DNA of 64,000 nt, from NCBI GenBank assembly GCA_963730735.1, contig CAVSSX010000007.1, positions 1,116,001-1,180,000 of the forward strand, given 5' to 3'. The notes under the pieces are model-generated. The model saw only the letters and a program-made list of their open reading frames with translations, was not told where the DNA came from and did no database searches. Positions 1 to 7,654 of the stretch are shown piece after piece; positions within the stretch are counted from its first letter, which is position 1; each line of letters opens with the position of its first letter. The translations under genes and the position numbers were made by a program. The stretch is from CAVSSX01 sp963730735. Its GTDB lineage: Bacteria > Actinomycetota > Acidimicrobiia > Acidimicrobiales > RAAP-2.

Positions 1-650
1 GGCAGGCCCAGCAGCTTGGACAGGCTGGGGATCCGGGTGACGATCGGCATGGCCTCTTCGGCCCCGACCACGGCGATCGGCACGACCGGGACCCCGGCCC
101 GCATGGCGATCTCCACGAAGCCGCCCCGGCCGAACCGGCGCAGCTGGTAGCGGTCGGTGTAGGACTTCGACGGGCCCTTGACCCCTTCCGGGAAGACCAG
201 GCCCAGCTGCTCCTGGTCGTGCAGCAGCCGGTAGGCGTTGTCGGGATTGGCGGGCACGCCACCGGCCCGGGACCACAGGGTGCCGATGACGGGCAGGGTC
301 CGGAACCAGTGGTCGGCCATGCCGTACACCGGTCGGCCGAGCTCCTTCTCGATCCCGTGCATGATGACCGGCGCATCGGGCGGGATGGCGCCGGCGTGGT
401 TGGCCACCAGCAGCGCACCGCCCTCGGTCGGGATCTTCTCGAGCCCCTCCCATTCGGTCCGGAACCACTTGGAGTAGATCGGCTCGTAGAGCGTCCGGGC
501 GAGCGCCCGCATGTGCTCCGAGCGCCCCCATTCGTCGACGTCGGAGAGCCGGGCGTCGTCGGACGGCTCGGGGGTCGGCGGCGGGATGCGCAGCGGCACG
601 ACGGCCGTGGTCCGGCTCGACTCGGTCAGGACCGGCCGACGGGGGAGCAT
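1..650 (-). CDS. Lysophospholipid acyltransferase family protein (3' part cut by window edge)
   Basis: This is probably an acyltransferase of the PlsC/LPLAT superfamily, transferring an acyl chain to a lysophospholipid or related glycerolipid at the membrane. I translated the reverse strand from the ATG at 650. The protein has an acceptor block NHAGAIPPDAP (the HX4D-type motif, with wider spacing) and FPEGVKG, the counterpart of FPEGTRG. It then has VPVVPIAVVGAEEAMP, typical of the actinobacterial branch. About 217 residues are present and the C-terminus lies beyond base 1. The ATG at 650 is the only reasonable start; the ATG at 658 is out of frame. It is followed leftward by unseen sequence and preceded by the GT2 gene. 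The family is well supported, the substrate is unknown. Confidence 0.85.
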   Translation of the reverse strand, partial: MLPRRPVLTESSRTTAVVPLRIPPPTPEPSDDARLSDVDEWGRSEHMRALARTLYEPIYSKWFRTEWEGLEKIPTEGGALLVANHAGAIPPDAPVIMHGIEKELGRPVYGMADHWFRTLPVIGTLWSRAGGVPANPDNAYRLLHDQEQLGLVFPEGVKGPSKSYTDRYQLRRFGRGGFVEIAMRAGVPVVPIAVVGAEEAMPIVTRIPSLSKLLGL

Positions 651-692
651 CGATCCATCGTACCGACCGACCGATCCTCAGGTCCCGGCGAC

Positions 693-1721
693 TCAGGTGG
701 CGAGGGGGGCCAGCTGCAGCAGCTGGTCGAGCGACAGCAGGCGGCGGGCCGGGGGCGTCGAGGGCAGGAGCGGCACGAGCCGGTCCCGGGCGGCGTCGAT
801 TCGTTCCGGCGGGGCCAGCGGGAAGAGGGCCAGGGTGGCTTGCTCGCCTTCGGCGACCAGCAGCACGCTCGGCCCGAGGGCCGCCCGGACGGCGCCGAGC
901 AGGTCGGTGTCGCCGCCGGTGGCGAGCGACAGGGCAGGCACCGGTCGGATGCGCCGGGGGTCGAGCCGGCCCCGGGCGACGTCGAGGACCATCGAGAGCG
1001 GATCGGCGATCGGCCGGACGCGACTGCCGCCGACGTGGGCCCAGTGGACGGGGACCTGGGTGATGCTGCAGCCGAGCCGGCGGGCCAGCCACAGCACCTC
1101 CACGTCGAAGGCGTACCGGTCGACCGTGCCCAGGTGGAAGAGGAGCTGGGCCACCGGCGTCCGGAAGCCCTTGAAGCCGCACTGGGTGTCACCCAGGCCG
1201 ATGTGGGTCACCAGGTTGACCATCCGGTTGAAGATCCGGCCCATGACCGTCCGCCGGAGGCTCTCGGACTCGTCCTTGGAATCGGCCAGCGTCCGGGAGC
1301 CGACGGCGATATCGGCCCCGTCGAGCGCCCCGACCAGGTCCAGGAGCTGCCAGGGGTAGATCGACATGTCGGCGTCGACGTAGGCGAGCCGGGGTGCCGT
1401 GGCGGCCGCCACGCCGGCCCGGACGGCGGCACCCTTGCCGGCGTGCGGACGGACCAGCACCCGGGCGTTCGGCAGGTGGTCGAGGAGGCGGTGGGCCACG
1501 ACCACCGTGGCGTCGGTACTCCCGTCGTCGACCAGCAGGATCTCGGTCGACGCGAGGTCGAAGGCCCCGTTGGCCGCCGCCCCGAGGAGGCGCTGCACGC
1601 CCTCGTCGAGCCGGGCCGCCTCGTTGAAGGCCGGGACGACCAGGCTCAGCGATGGGACGGCCGGCGTGGGCGCCGGCGCCGGGAGGCGGTGGGGCGCTGC
1701 GGCGTCAGGTTCGGGTGTCAC
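693..1721 (-). CDS. Family 2 glycosyltransferase (dolichyl-phosphate-sugar synthase type)
   Basis: A 342-residue GT-A enzyme that probably moves a sugar from a nucleotide-sugar donor to polyprenyl phosphate or another lipid acceptor. Visible features in order are LSLVVPAFNEAARL (donor site start, about residue 25), VDDGSTDAT, the AYVDADMS metal-binding motif, SRTLADSKDESESLRR and a QCGFKGFR motif found in the DPG/DPM synthase-like branch. The C-terminal 100 residues (from about 240) are outside the usual catalytic core and I do not recognise them. The start is GTG at 1721. There are no clear membrane segments. It lies 42 nt upstream of the acyltransferase on the same strand, so the two may be co-transcribed. 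Confidence 0.85.
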   Translation of the reverse strand: MTPEPDAAAPHRLPAPAPTPAVPSLSLVVPAFNEAARLDEGVQRLLGAAANGAFDLASTEILLVDDGSTDATVVVAHRLLDHLPNARVLVRPHAGKGAAVRAGVAAATAPRLAYVDADMSIYPWQLLDLVGALDGADIAVGSRTLADSKDESESLRRTVMGRIFNRMVNLVTHIGLGDTQCGFKGFRTPVAQLLFHLGTVDRYAFDVEVLWLARRLGCSITQVPVHWAHVGGSRVRPIADPLSMVLDVARGRLDPRRIRPVPALSLATGGDTDLLGAVRAALGPSVLLVAEGEQATLALFPLAPPERIDAARDRLVPLLPSTPPARRLLSLDQLLQLAPLAT

Positions 1722-1841
1722 GCTCCGCCTCGGCTCCCTCTCGGTCCCACCGACGTGTCGCCGGAGGACGTGCGATCAGCATTCCGCCGGGTCAGCCCGA
1801 AAGCAAGGCGCCCCTTTGGCCCTGGACGCCCGACCGGTCGG

Positions 1842-3128
1842 TCAGGGCCGGCCGGCGCCCACCAGGCCGTTCAGGAAGATCGACGAGATGTAGATCTGAC
1901 GGCCGGTCTCGGGGGCCGAGATCACCTGGCCGTTGCCGATGTACATCACCACGTGGTCGACGGCGTTGTCGTCGTCGAGGTTGTAATAGAAGAGGATGTC
2001 GCCGGGCTCGAGGGGCGAGCCCTGGGGCACGGCCTTCAACCCGGCGTACTGGCCCTCACTCGTCCGGGGGATCGAGACGCCGGCCTGGGCCCAGGCCCAC
2101 TGGGTCAACCCCGAGCAGTCGAAGCCCACGCCGGGCGTCTCGCCGCCGAAGACGTAGTTCACACCCTGCTGGCTCTCCGCTGCCTGCACGGCCGCTTGGC
2201 CGGCCGCGGTGACCGGCGCCGACGAGGACACCGTGGGCGTGTAGGCGTGGGGCCCCGACCCGCTGCTGCTGCTGGTCGTCGTCTGGCTGGCGGCCACGGC
2301 GCCGGCCGCCTTGTTGGCCGACGCGGTGGCCGCGGCGGCGGTGGTCGAGTCCCCGACGGTTTGGGCCACGGTGGCGGCCGACGCCGCCTTGGCCGCCGCC
2401 GCCTTGGCTGCGGCCGCCGTCTTGGCCGCCGCCGCCGCAGCGGCCGCCGCCTGGGCCTGTGCCGCCGCCGCCGCCGCTACCTGCTGGGCCAAGGTGCCCT
2501 TGACCTGGTTCAGGGTGGCCTGGGCGGCCTGGGTCGCCGCTGCGTTCTGGGCGGCCAACGACTGCGCCTGGGCGGCGCTGGCCGCCGCCTGCTGCTGCTG
2601 GGTCTGCTGCTGGGCGAGCGTGGCGTTGAGCTTGGCCTCGGAGGCGGTCAATGACGAAGAGGCGGCCGAGATGTCGCCGACCACGGTGTTCTGGTACTCC
2701 CGCTGGGCGTCGGACTTGGTGGCCGAGGTGGTGAACAGGTTGGTCACCCGGGTCTCGGGGGTGGCGAAGACGTAGGCGTCGATGGCGTCGGTGGCCAGGC
2801 GCTGCTTGTCCACCTTGATCTGCGCCTGGGTGGTGGCGATGGTCGCCGACGTGGCCTGAAGGGCCCTCTGGGTGTTCTGCAGCGTCTGCTGGGCGCTCAC
2901 GTACTGCTCGTCGAGGGCCTGCGTCCTCTGCTGTTGCTGGCTGATGGTCGCCTCGAGCGCCGAGACCTGGGACTGGGTGGCGGCTATCTGGGACGACGAG
3001 GGGACGCTCGTGGTCGGGGACGCGCCGGCCGAACCCGACGACAAGGTCAACGAGGTCAGCACTGCGACCCCGAGCAGAGACGAGAAGGGGAGGCAGCAGC
3101 GCGTGTTCCGACACTTCACGGCAGCCAC
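1842..3128 (-). CDS. Secreted NlpC/P60 peptidoglycan endopeptidase with coiled-coil, Ala-rich N-terminal region
   Basis: A 428-residue exported hydrolase likely to cut stem peptides of peptidoglycan. A basic N-terminus and hydrophobic stretch (LLGVAVLTSLTLSSGSAGA) form a Sec signal peptide. Residues about 45-150 are a Gln/Ala-rich coiled coil, and about 160-270 are extreme Ala/Gln low complexity. The C-terminal 120 residues are NlpC/P60: the catalytic Cys is in FDCSGLTQWAW, the His is in VDHVVMYIGNG, and a polar third residue lies shortly after. The architecture matches RipA-like division hydrolases, in which the coiled coil restrains activity. The start is GTG at 3128. The gene is divergent from the carboxylesterase. 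The Ala-rich part is close to pure GCC/GCG codons and opens long false frames on the other strand. Confidence 0.9.
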   Translation of the reverse strand: MAAVKCRNTRCCLPFSSLLGVAVLTSLTLSSGSAGASPTTSVPSSSQIAATQSQVSALEATISQQQQRTQALDEQYVSAQQTLQNTQRALQATSATIATTQAQIKVDKQRLATDAIDAYVFATPETRVTNLFTTSATKSDAQREYQNTVVGDISAASSSLTASEAKLNATLAQQQTQQQQAAASAAQAQSLAAQNAAATQAAQATLNQVKGTLAQQVAAAAAAQAQAAAAAAAAAKTAAAAKAAAAKAASAATVAQTVGDSTTAAAATASANKAAGAVAASQTTTSSSSGSGPHAYTPTVSSSAPVTAAGQAAVQAAESQQGVNYVFGGETPGVGFDCSGLTQWAWAQAGVSIPRTSEGQYAGLKAVPQGSPLEPGDILFYYNLDDDNAVDHVVMYIGNGQVISAPETGRQIYISSIFLNGLVGAGRP

Positions 3129-3236
3129 TGTTGCAACTGTAACTGCTTAGCCCACAAGTGCCAAGGGGCAATCTGCCCGTCACCAGGGTCTGCGTGGGCA
3201 GTTGACCCCACGTCACGGGGTACTTAGGGTGCCGAC

Positions 3237-4769
3237 GTGCCCCATGACGTCACGGTCAGCGGCGGTCGCCTACGAGGCCGGGAGGACGGAGGGGTCGAGC
3301 TCTTCGCCGGCATCCCCTATGCCGCACCACCGGTGGGCGCCCTCCGTTGGCGCCCACCGCAACCGCCCGAGGCGTGGACCGGCGTGCGGTCGGCGGACGA
3401 GTTCGGCTCGATCGCCCCCCAGTCCCCGCCGATCGCCGACACCTCGCTGGCCGGCGACCCGGTGCACCAGAGCGAGGACTGCCTCTCGCTCAACGTGTGG
3501 ACCGCCTCGCTCGACGGCTGGCGACCGGTGATGGTGTGGATCCACGGTGGCAGCTTCACCAGCGGGACCGGCGGCAGCGCCCTCTACAACGGCTCGTCGT
3601 TCGCCCGGGACCACGACGTGGTCGTGGTGACGCTCAACTACCGGCTCGGGGCCCTCGGGTTCTTGGCCCATTCCTCGTTGTTCGACGTGCACTCCCCGGC
3701 GGCGGAGGGCAACTGGGGCCTGCTCGACCAGGTGGCGGCCCTGCGGTGGGTGCACCAGAACATCGACCGGTTCGGGGGCGACCCGGGCAACGTGACGTTG
3801 TTCGGGGAGTCGGCCGGGGCCATGAGCGTGTCGGCCCTGCTCGGCGCCCCCTCGGCCCGCGGTCTGTTCCACAAGGTGATCCTGGAGAGCGGGCCGCCCT
3901 ACACCCACAGCCGGGAGCGGGCGGAGCAGGCCGGCAACGACCTGGCCAAGGAGCTGGGGATCAGCGAGCTCAGCCGTCGGGTGCTCGAGTCGGTGCCGGC
4001 CGCCGACCTGGTGGCGGCGACCAGGGTCCTCCAGGACGCCCCGCCGAACCCGGGCGACATCAGCCTGCCCTTCCTTCCGGTGGTCGACGGGCGGTTCCTG
4101 CCCCGGCGACCGCAGGAAGCGGTGGCCGCCGGCGAGGCGGCGGGCCTGCCGCTGCTCCTCGGCACGAACCGCGACGAGATGTCGCTGTTCACCCTGGGCG
4201 ACCCCACCCTGGCCGGGATCGACGAGCAGGGCCTGGTCGACTGGCTCGAGCTGGTGCTGCCCGGCGCCCCCGTCACCTCGGTGATCAGCACCTACCGACA
4301 GGTCCGGGCCGACCGGGGCGAGCCGGTGACGGCTCGCGACCTGTTGGTGGCCATCGGCTCGGACCTGGTGTTCCGGTTCCCGTCACTCCAGCTCGCCGCC
4401 AGTCAGCATCGCCACCAGCCGCAGATCTTCACCTACCTGTTCACGTGGGAGACCCCGGTCTTCGGCGGTGTGCTGGGGGCCTGCCACGGTCTGGAGATGC
4501 CGTTCGTCTTCGGCACGGTCCGCAACCCGGCGGTGGCCCTGTTTTCGGGTGGGGGCCCGGAGGCCGAAGCGCTGGCCGACCGGATGCAGCCGGCCTGGGC
4601 GGCCTTCGCCCACACCGGGGACCCGTCACACCCGGGCATCGGGAGGTGGCCCACCTGGGACCCCGACCGACGGGCCACCATGATCTACGGGCCCGGCGGT
4701 GGTGTGGTCGACGCTCCGAGGAACGAGGAGCTGACACCATGGGAGGAGCACGACCCCTTAGCCGGCTGA
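3237..4769 (+). CDS. Type-B carboxylesterase
   Basis: A 510-residue esterase of the carboxylesterase/lipase type-B family, hydrolysing carboxylic esters. The N-terminal FAGIPYAAPPVGALRW and EDCLSLNVW are family signatures. HGGSFTSG forms the oxyanion hole. The nucleophile Ser is in FGESAGAMS at about residue 192, the acid is in GTNRDEMSLF, and the catalytic His is in ACHGLEMPFVFG. The length is typical. No signal peptide is visible, so it is probably cytoplasmic. The start is GTG at 3237, about 110 nt from the divergent NlpC/P60 start, so the two promoters share that gap. It ends 46 nt before the tRNA gene. Confidence 0.92.
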   Translation: MPHDVTVSGGRLRGREDGGVELFAGIPYAAPPVGALRWRPPQPPEAWTGVRSADEFGSIAPQSPPIADTSLAGDPVHQSEDCLSLNVWTASLDGWRPVMVWIHGGSFTSGTGGSALYNGSSFARDHDVVVVTLNYRLGALGFLAHSSLFDVHSPAAEGNWGLLDQVAALRWVHQNIDRFGGDPGNVTLFGESAGAMSVSALLGAPSARGLFHKVILESGPPYTHSRERAEQAGNDLAKELGISELSRRVLESVPAADLVAATRVLQDAPPNPGDISLPFLPVVDGRFLPRRPQEAVAAGEAAGLPLLLGTNRDEMSLFTLGDPTLAGIDEQGLVDWLELVLPGAPVTSVISTYRQVRADRGEPVTARDLLVAIGSDLVFRFPSLQLAASQHRHQPQIFTYLFTWETPVFGGVLGACHGLEMPFVFGTVRNPAVALFSGGGPEAEALADRMQPAWAAFAHTGDPSHPGIGRWPTWDPDRRATMIYGPGGGVVDAPRNEELTPWEEHDPLAG

Positions 4770-4815
4770 CCATCGGGCCATCGATGGACCGTCCGTCCGG
4801 GTGGTGGGCCGTGGC

Positions 4816-4892
4816 GGGGACGTAGCCCAATCGGCAGAGGCAGGGCGCTTAAACCGCCCAAAGTGAGGGTTCGAGTCCCTCCGTCCCCACCA
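4816..4892 (+). tRNA. tRNA with UAA anticodon (predicted Leu) but a class I short variable loop; CCA encoded
   Basis: I folded the cloverleaf by hand. The acceptor stem is 4816-4822 with 4882-4888, seven pairs. The D arm has a 3-pair stem at 4825-4827. The anticodon stem is GGGCG/CGCCC (4843-4847 with 4855-4859) and the seven-base loop CTTAAAC puts UAA at 4850-4852. The variable loop is only 5 nt (4860-4864). The T stem is GAGGG/CCCTC with loop TTCGAGT. The discriminator is A4889 and CCA follows at 4890-4892. A UAA anticodon predicts leucine, but normal bacterial tRNA-Leu has a long variable arm, so the identity is uncertain. Confidence 0.85.
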
Positions 4893-4945
4893 AATTCGAC
4901 AAACTGAATTGTGAAGTTTCGATGACCGACGATCGCTGGGTCACG

Positions 4946-4963
4946 GCGCACGGAGGCGTGCGC
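4946..4963 (-). terminator. Possible terminator hairpin of the HD-GYP/LuxR gene
   Basis: A perfect 6-bp inverted repeat, GCGCAC and GTGCGC around a 6-nt loop, lies 25 nt beyond the stop of the leftward HD-GYP/LuxR gene and before the tRNA. There is no U-tract. This is weak evidence on its own in DNA of this GC content. Confidence 0.3.
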
Positions 4964-4987
4964 TGCACCGACAGGCTCCCGACTTCG

Positions 4988-6549
4988 TCACCCCACCCGG
5001 GCAGGGTCGGATCCGACGATCCCGTGCTGCATGGCGTACATCGCCGCGCCGGTCCGGTTCGACACACCCAGTTTGCTGTAGACGTGCTCGACATGGTTGC
5101 TCACCGTCTTCGAGCTGATCCCCAGCTCGCGGGCAATGCCCTTGTTGGGCATCCCCTGGGCGAGGAGGGCCAGGACGTCGTTTTCGCGCGTCGTCAGCCC
5201 GGCTGGCCCCCCTGCCCTCGGCGGCTTACGCGGTGGCCGGCGGCAACCAGCACGGCGTCGGTGGCTACGGGATCGAGACGACCGTGGTCGGTGTCCGCCT
5301 TGAGCTGGCGTATGGCCTCGGTCTCGCCCAGCGGAGCTCGGTATGGCCGGGATTGCATCATGGCGCTGTAGGCGTCGGCGACCGCCAGGACCCGTGCCGC
5401 TGACGAAAGCATCGCCCCGCCGACGCCGCGGTGATAGCCAGAGCCGTCCATCCGCTCGTGGTGAGTGGCTGCCAGCAGGCCGACACGGCGCAAAGGCTCG
5501 GGCTGGCTGAAGATTCGCTCGACGTAATAGACGTGGAGGCGCACCCGCTCCTGCTCGTTGGTGGCCAACGGTCCGGGCTTGCCCCACAGCGATCCCGGCA
5601 CCCCGAACCGCCCCACGTCGTGGACGAGCGCGGCCCGGTAGGCCAGATGGGCGTCAACTGACGGCATCTGCAGCATCTCGGCGGCGGCGCGGACCAGGTC
5701 TGCCGTGGCGCGGGCGTGTCCGGCGAAGAAGGGGCAGCGAAGGTCGCAGAAGTCGCCGATCGCCTCCAGGGCCTGGTCGAGCTGGTCGTCGGTCAACGGG
5801 CCTCGCTCTACCGGCTCGGCGGCGAGAAGCTCGTCGACGGTGTCCCGGTCGAGGTCTTCGAATAACGACTCGGGGTCAGTGGACACGAGCCTGGTGATCT
5901 CGGGGTCGAAGTGGGTGCCGCTGCGTGAGTGGACGACGTCGAGCGCGGCCTCGATGCCGGCCGTGCGCTGGAAGACCTCGCAGGCTTCGGCCACGTGCGA
6001 GATACGAGCCGCCAGCGAGACGCCGGTTCCGGACAGGTCGTCGGGGAACCCTCGACCGTCCCACCGGGCGTAGGCCTGTTCGATGCCCGCTCGCACGTCG
6101 TCGCCGAGCCCGAGACGGGTGGCGAGAGCGCCGGCGGCCGAGCAGTGGTCCGCCATCTGCTGGACCACTGCTCGACCCCCGCCGGCCATCAGTGAGACGG
6201 TCTGGCGAGCCCGGTTGAAGGCCGAGGTCCCGTGCCCGGCCCGTCGTAGCATGAACACCATGGCCGGGAACCCTGCCAGGTCGGTCTCGATGGCGTGGGA
6301 GCGGAAGTCGATGTCGTCACCGAAGAGGAGGGCCGGCTCGTTGCCGTAGACGGGGCACCCGACGTAGGTCAGGATGCCGACGTCGTAGAGCGTGGCCAGG
6401 TCTTTCGCGTCCAATCCCAGCCGCTCGCCCAAGCGCATGCCGATCCGTGCCGAGCGGGCCATGTGCTCGGGCGGCTGGCCGAAGCCGAGGTCGGTGGCCA
6501 AGGACAGTGAAACCAGCAGGTCCGAGAGGCGAACGCCCGAGTCCCCCAT
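4988..6549 (-). CDS. HD-GYP domain protein with C-terminal LuxR-type HTH, split by a frameshift at a C6 run
   Basis: Read as one gene, this is a signalling regulator of about 520 residues. Starting at MGDSGVRLSDLL (ATG 6549), a degenerate first HD half (to about residue 250) is followed by a second HD domain with ALVHDVGRFGVPG, THHERMDGSGYHRG and ADAYSAMMQSRPYR. This is the HD-GYP layout of cyclic-di-GMP phosphodiesterases, except that GYP reads GYH. The frame then stops at 5194. The next frame carries a clean LuxR DNA-binding domain (GLTTRENDVLALLAQGMPNK, then ELGISSKTVSNHVEHVYSKL) ending at 4988. Adding one base in the six-C run at 5207-5212 joins them, giving a known HD-plus-LuxR architecture. 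A longer in-frame start at 6792 would overlap the DUF4242 gene and is unlikely. Confidence 0.8.
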
Positions 6550-6676
6550 GGCGGAATCGTACTGTCGTCCCGCCAAAACGCCGGGCCATGGGGTGAATGC
6601 CTCATGACGGCCGGCCGGTACTTCCTTACCGTGAACGTCGAGCGACCATCCCGGTCGCCGAGAACGGAGGAAGGCG

Positions 6677-6958
6677 ATGCCCAAGTACCTCATCGAACGC
6701 ACCGTTGCGGGTGCCGGCCAGATGGACGCCAGTGGTCTCGCGGCCATTGCCAGCGAGTCGAACAAGGTGCTCCGGGACCTCGGACCCGACATCCAGTGGG
6801 TGCACAGCTACGTCACCGACGACAAGCTCACCTGCGTCTATGTGGCCGCTTCGGAGGAGATCGTTCGCGAGCACTCGCGCTGCGGCGGGTTCCCGATCGA
6901 CGCGGTGTACGAGATCCACTCCGTCATCGACCCCACCACGGCGGAGTTGGTCCGATGA
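6677..6958 (+). CDS. DUF4242 (SCO4226-like, nickel-binding type) small protein
   Basis: A 93-residue cytoplasmic protein of the DUF4242 family, whose Streptomyces member SCO4226 is a nickel-binding protein. The hallmarks MPKYLIER at the start, IQWVHSYVTDDKLTCVYVA in the middle, EEIVREHSRCGGFPID and the closing SVIDPTTAE are all present. A strong ribosome site (GGAGGAAGG) sits just before the ATG at 6677. The stop overlaps the ATG of the DsrE gene, so the two are translationally coupled. Nickel binding is an inference from the family; I cannot see a unique metal motif. Confidence 0.85.
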   Translation: MPKYLIERTVAGAGQMDASGLAAIASESNKVLRDLGPDIQWVHSYVTDDKLTCVYVAASEEIVREHSRCGGFPIDAVYEIHSVIDPTTAELVR

Positions 6959-7314
6959 GCCGGGCAGCCATCAGCCTGACCACCGGCCTCGAAGACCCAG
7001 AGAAGGTGACAGTTGCCCTCCTCGTCGCGGTCGGTGCCGCCGAAGCCGGCCGGGACACCCTCATGTTCTTGACGAAGGAGGCGGTGCGCCTGGCCACCGA
7101 GGGCATCGCTCTCGGGGTGGCGTGCGAAGGCTGCCCGCCCATCGGCGACCTGATGAAGCGCTTCGAGGCGGCGGGCGGCGAGCTGCTCACCTGCCCGATC
7201 TGCTTCAGCGCCAGGAAGCTCGACGAGGCGACGCTCCTGCCCAACGCTCAGCTGGGCGGGACCGTCCAGCTATGGGAGTGGATCGGCGAGGGTGCCACCA
7301 CGTTCAGCTACTGA
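6955..7314 (+). CDS. DsrE/DsrF-like family protein
   Basis: A 119-residue protein of the DsrE fold (sulfur-relay/peroxiredoxin-like small proteins). It opens with AAISLTTGLEDPEKVTVALL, the typical first strand of the family, and continues with GRDTLMFLTKEAV. It has two Cys-containing segments: VACEGCPPIGDL and LLTCPICFSAR. Such cysteines carry persulfide in sulfur-transfer members, but this function is not shown here. The ATG at 6955 overlaps the DUF4242 stop (ATGA). A longer frame opens upstream at 6604 but would overlap the whole DUF4242 gene, so the 6955 start is preferred. Confidence 0.82.
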   Translation: MSRAAISLTTGLEDPEKVTVALLVAVGAAEAGRDTLMFLTKEAVRLATEGIALGVACEGCPPIGDLMKRFEAAGGELLTCPICFSARKLDEATLLPNAQLGGTVQLWEWIGEGATTFSY

Positions 7315-7348
7315 CCGCTCGGCACCTGACTGACAGAGAGGAAGGACG

Positions 7349-7654
7349 ATGGCAACCGATCAACGATTGCCCACGTCGAAGCGGCACGCAAGGCGTGGGG
7401 CGCCGATGCCCGGGACGACCCCTTGGGCACAGATGCAGGTCCGCGGAACCCTGGCGGCCCGCACGTTCGGCGCCGGGCCCGATATCGAGGCATGGGCCAA
7501 CCGCTGTGCGTTGAACCCGGCCCGTCTACCGGCCGAGCACCGCCAGACATCGGCCGTACAGGAGGCGGCGGCAAGGCTGGCCGCCATCGCCGGTCGCGGG
7601 CTGTCGCAGATGGCTGAGCTGACTGACACGCCGTCCCGCGAATTCGCTCCTTAG
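7349..7654 (+). CDS. Hypothetical protein, 101 aa
   Basis: I do not recognise this protein. It is supported by a good ribosome site (GAGAGGAAGG) ahead of the ATG at 7349, same-strand position 34 nt after the DsrE gene, and coding-like composition. It has a basic N-terminus (TSKRHARRG), a central segment around FGAGPDIEAWANRCALNPAR and an Ala-rich helix near the end. There is no signal peptide, membrane segment or Cys pair. Its stop (TAG 7652-7654) overlaps the stop of the convergent sigma-factor gene. It may be the third gene of the DUF4242-DsrE operon. Confidence 0.5.
   Translation: MATDQRLPTSKRHARRGAPMPGTTPWAQMQVRGTLAARTFGAGPDIEAWANRCALNPARLPAEHRQTSAVQEAAARLAAIAGRGLSQMAELTDTPSREFAP

Noticed and set aside
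219..2654. An 811-codon open frame on the + strand across the GT2 and NlpC/P60 genes
   Set aside because: It is antisense to two clear genes and encodes only Gly/Arg/Pro-rich sequence without any family motif; it is opened by GCC/GCG codon bias.
3129..3236. Possible cyclic-di-AMP (ydaO) riboswitch upstream of the NlpC/P60 gene, a common arrangement in actinobacteria
   Set aside because: The gap is only 108 nt and shared with a divergent gene; I could not find the conserved ydaO motifs.
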